Positions 31,470 through 32,999 of a stretch of DNA of 32,999 nt are shown here, piece by piece. Every line of letters begins with the position of its first letter. Position 1 is the stretch's first letter. The notes below the pieces were generated by a model. That model did no database searches and was not told where the DNA came from. It was given only the letters and a program-made list of their open reading frames with translations. This DNA comes from Treponema zioleckii (lineage in GTDB: Bacteria > Spirochaetota > Spirochaetia > Treponematales > Treponemataceae), in contig NZ_JPUF01000044.1 of the NCBI RefSeq assembly GCF_014737315.1, positions 1-32,999 on the forward strand. The letters run 5' to 3'. The translations under genes and the position numbers were made by a program.

Positions 31470-32831
31470 TTAGTTATTTTTGAACAAATCGGCAAATTTT
31501 ACTTTATCGCCTTTTGAAACTTTTACCTGAGCAAAAAGCTCTTTGTAAAGTTTCTGTTCTTTTGTATCATCAATGAGGTACTCTTTTGCACGAGCATCCT
31601 CGTAGTGCTTTTTAACCTCATCAACAGTAATTGCATTCTGATCAGCAATTTCCTGATATTTAGCATCGATTTCCTCTGGAGTAACAGAGATGTTCTTTTC
31701 TTTCAAAAGGGAATCAACAATGATTCTGCTCTTGAGCATTTTTTCTGCATCTCCAGTCCAGTTTGCAAGCATTGCCTCTTTTGTCTGCCCAGAAGCAGCT
31801 ACCATTCTGTCAAGTTCCTGTGGAGTTGTCTGGAACTGGCGAGCCATCATGCTCCAACGACCGTCAAGTTCTGCATTGAGCATACTCTCAGGAATCTCGA
31901 AAGCGTTTTTCTCGATGAGCTGAGTAAGCAAATCGTTTACTTTCATCTCATTGATTTTGCGCTCTTTTGCATTCTCAAGCTGACGCATAATATCTTTTTT
32001 CAAGTCGTCAAGAGTCTTGAATTTCTCATTAACGTCCTGTGCAAGTTCATCGTCCAAAGCAGGAAGATTTCGAACCTGAACTTTAGTTACTTTTACGCTA
32101 TATTTTTTTGTTTTTCCAGCAAGTTCAGTGTCTTTGTCATCAGCGGCATAAGTTTTTGTGATTTCCTTTGTCTCATCTTTCTTCATGCCAACAAGGTCGT
32201 CATCAATCTTGTAAACATTTTCTGCTGTTCCCACAGTGAATACGAATCCGTCGCGTTTTGTAGAAGCAACTTCGTTACCAGCATCGTCTTTCTCTACGAT
32301 ATTGATTGTAACGATGTCGTCTTTTGCAACAGCATCTTCATCTTTTTTGTCGATAACAACGGCATTTCGCTCCTGAAGACCTTTAAGCTCTTCCTGAAGT
32401 TCCTCGTCGCCAACTGTAACCTGTGGTTCTTTAATTTCAATGCCAGAGAAGTCCTTAACCTCTACTTTGGGGAAAACATCATAAGTTACTGAGTAAGTAA
32501 AATCTTTTGTTGTATCAAACTCAGGCATCTTCTCAAGTTTTGGCTGTGCATATGGAAGAGGTCTGTTTTCTGTATCTTTTTCGTCTGAGAAAATCTCATT
32601 CAAAGTTTTATCGATAAGGTCGCTAGCAGCTTCCATTTTAATCTGGTCGCCATATTTGCGCTCAAGAACAGCCGCAGGAACGTGACCTTTGCGGAATCCC
32701 GGAATCTGAACCTGTTTTGTATATTTACCAAGTGTTTCATTATAGCTGTCTGCTACATCTTTTTTTGCAACAGTTACTGTCAATTTTACTGCCGATTTTT
32801 CGAGTTTTTCGATTTCTTTAGTGGTTTTCAC
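31470..32831 (-). CDS. tig: Trigger factor
   Basis: Trigger factor is the ribosome-bound chaperone and peptidyl-prolyl isomerase that meets nascent chains. The 453 residues contain the ribosome-docking signature PGFRKGHVP (about residues 44-52), a central FKBP-like isomerase domain beginning near DAVAKDDIVTINIV, and the long helical C-terminal chaperone domain (LTQLIEKNAFEIPESMLNAE). The start is GTG with GAGGA seven bases upstream. It follows tRNA-Gly and its terminator and precedes clpP and clpX, a common bacterial order. Confidence 0.95.
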   Translation of the reverse strand: MKTTKEIEKLEKSAVKLTVTVAKKDVADSYNETLGKYTKQVQIPGFRKGHVPAAVLERKYGDQIKMEAASDLIDKTLNEIFSDEKDTENRPLPYAQPKLEKMPEFDTTKDFTYSVTYDVFPKVEVKDFSGIEIKEPQVTVGDEELQEELKGLQERNAVVIDKKDEDAVAKDDIVTINIVEKDDAGNEVASTKRDGFVFTVGTAENVYKIDDDLVGMKKDETKEITKTYAADDKDTELAGKTKKYSVKVTKVQVRNLPALDDELAQDVNEKFKTLDDLKKDIMRQLENAKERKINEMKVNDLLTQLIEKNAFEIPESMLNAELDGRWSMMARQFQTTPQELDRMVAASGQTKEAMLANWTGDAEKMLKSRIIVDSLLKEKNISVTPEEIDAKYQEIADQNAITVDEVKKHYEDARAKEYLIDDTKEQKLYKELFAQVKVSKGDKVKFADLFKNN

Positions 32832-32870
32832 AATAGGATCCTCTTGAACAAAATGAAATAAAAAATTTAT

Positions 32871-32907
32871 AAAAAAAAAGCGATTCAGATGAAAATCTAA
32901 ATCGCTT
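32871..32907 (-). terminator. Intrinsic terminator after tRNA-Gly
   Basis: On the minus strand AAGCGATT (32907-32900) and AATCGCTT (32885-32878) form an 8-bp stem, continued past one mismatch by AGAT/ATCT, followed by nine T residues (32879-32871). It ends the tRNA transcript before tig. Confidence 0.85.
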
Positions 32908-32915
32908 CAGTTAAA

Positions 32916-32986
32916 GCGGAAAACGGGATTCGAACCCGCGACATCCACCTTGGCAAGGTGACGCGCTACCTCTGCGCTATTTCCGC
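32916..32986 (-). tRNA. tRNA-Gly (anticodon GCC)
   Basis: Read on the minus strand, a 71-nt cloverleaf: acceptor GCGGAAA/TTTCCGC, D arm GCGC/GCGC, anticodon stem TCACC/GGTGG with loop TTGCCAA (anticodon GCC), and T arm GCGGG/CCCGT with loop TTCGAAT. The 3' CCA is not encoded. A terminator hairpin follows directly. Confidence 0.96.
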
Positions 32987-32999
32987 AAAATTATTTTTT

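Noticed and set aside
31605-32492. 295-codon plus-strand frame opposite tig
   Set aside because: Antisense shadow of trigger factor, rich in Phe/Ser/Cys from reverse-reading charged codons.

Overview
The window reads as a chromosomal segment of a Treponema-like spirochaete. This is inferred from gene content rather than from a marker gene: a TGS/uridine-kinase fusion, an M18 aminopeptidase, the tig-clpP-clpX order, a relaxed lipobox on a CapA-like lipoprotein, a methyl-accepting chemotaxis protein, and moderately AT-rich DNA. Almost everything is housekeeping or envelope-related. No phage, CRISPR array, insertion sequence or integrase was seen.

Layout, left to right. (1) 1-1082: argR behind a promoter covered by two ARG-box-like operators, then a spacer holding hairpin repeats and a compact multi-hairpin element. 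(2) 1083-3379: a TGS/nucleoside-kinase gene interrupted by an in-frame TGA, converging on ruvA. (3) 3380-4055: a 676-base spacer filled with modular palindromic repeats. (4) 4056-9363: a CapA-family lipoprotein, a DEAH helicase, a tandem array of about 73-bp hairpin repeats, and a putative outer-membrane protein. (5) 16380-9368, minus strand: dut, two LptF/LptG-type permeases (the first with a broken N-terminus), tgt, a secreted HEAT-repeat protein and pncB. (6) 16381-16980: 600 bases of repeats. (7) ruvB, diverging from a chemotaxis receptor that is followed by queA. (8) 27898-21619, minus strand: a CapD-like nucleotide-sugar enzyme, a frameshifted DegT aminotransferase and a three-subunit molybdenum-hydroxylase-like complex. 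(9) An M18 aminopeptidase converging on clpX-clpP-tig, preceded by tRNA-Gly.

Functional links: tgt and queA belong to queuosine tRNA modification; ruvA and ruvB encode the Holliday-junction motor but lie about 13 kb apart; tig, clpP and clpX form a folding/proteolysis set; LptF/LptG, CapA, CapD and DegT point to envelope and glycan metabolism.

Main points for a second look: the large subunit of the molybdenum-hydroxylase-like complex has lost most cofactor-loop motifs while its partner subunits look intact. Five genes (TGS-kinase, ruvA, capA, dut, ruvB) have a -10 box 6-7 nt before the start codon and no Shine-Dalgarno, suggesting leaderless mRNAs. A composite family of intergenic hairpin repeats recurs, with one module that keeps its fold but changes its stem sequence. 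Three genes are broken by one stop codon or by apparent single-base indels in short homopolymers, which may be real decay, recoding or sequence error.
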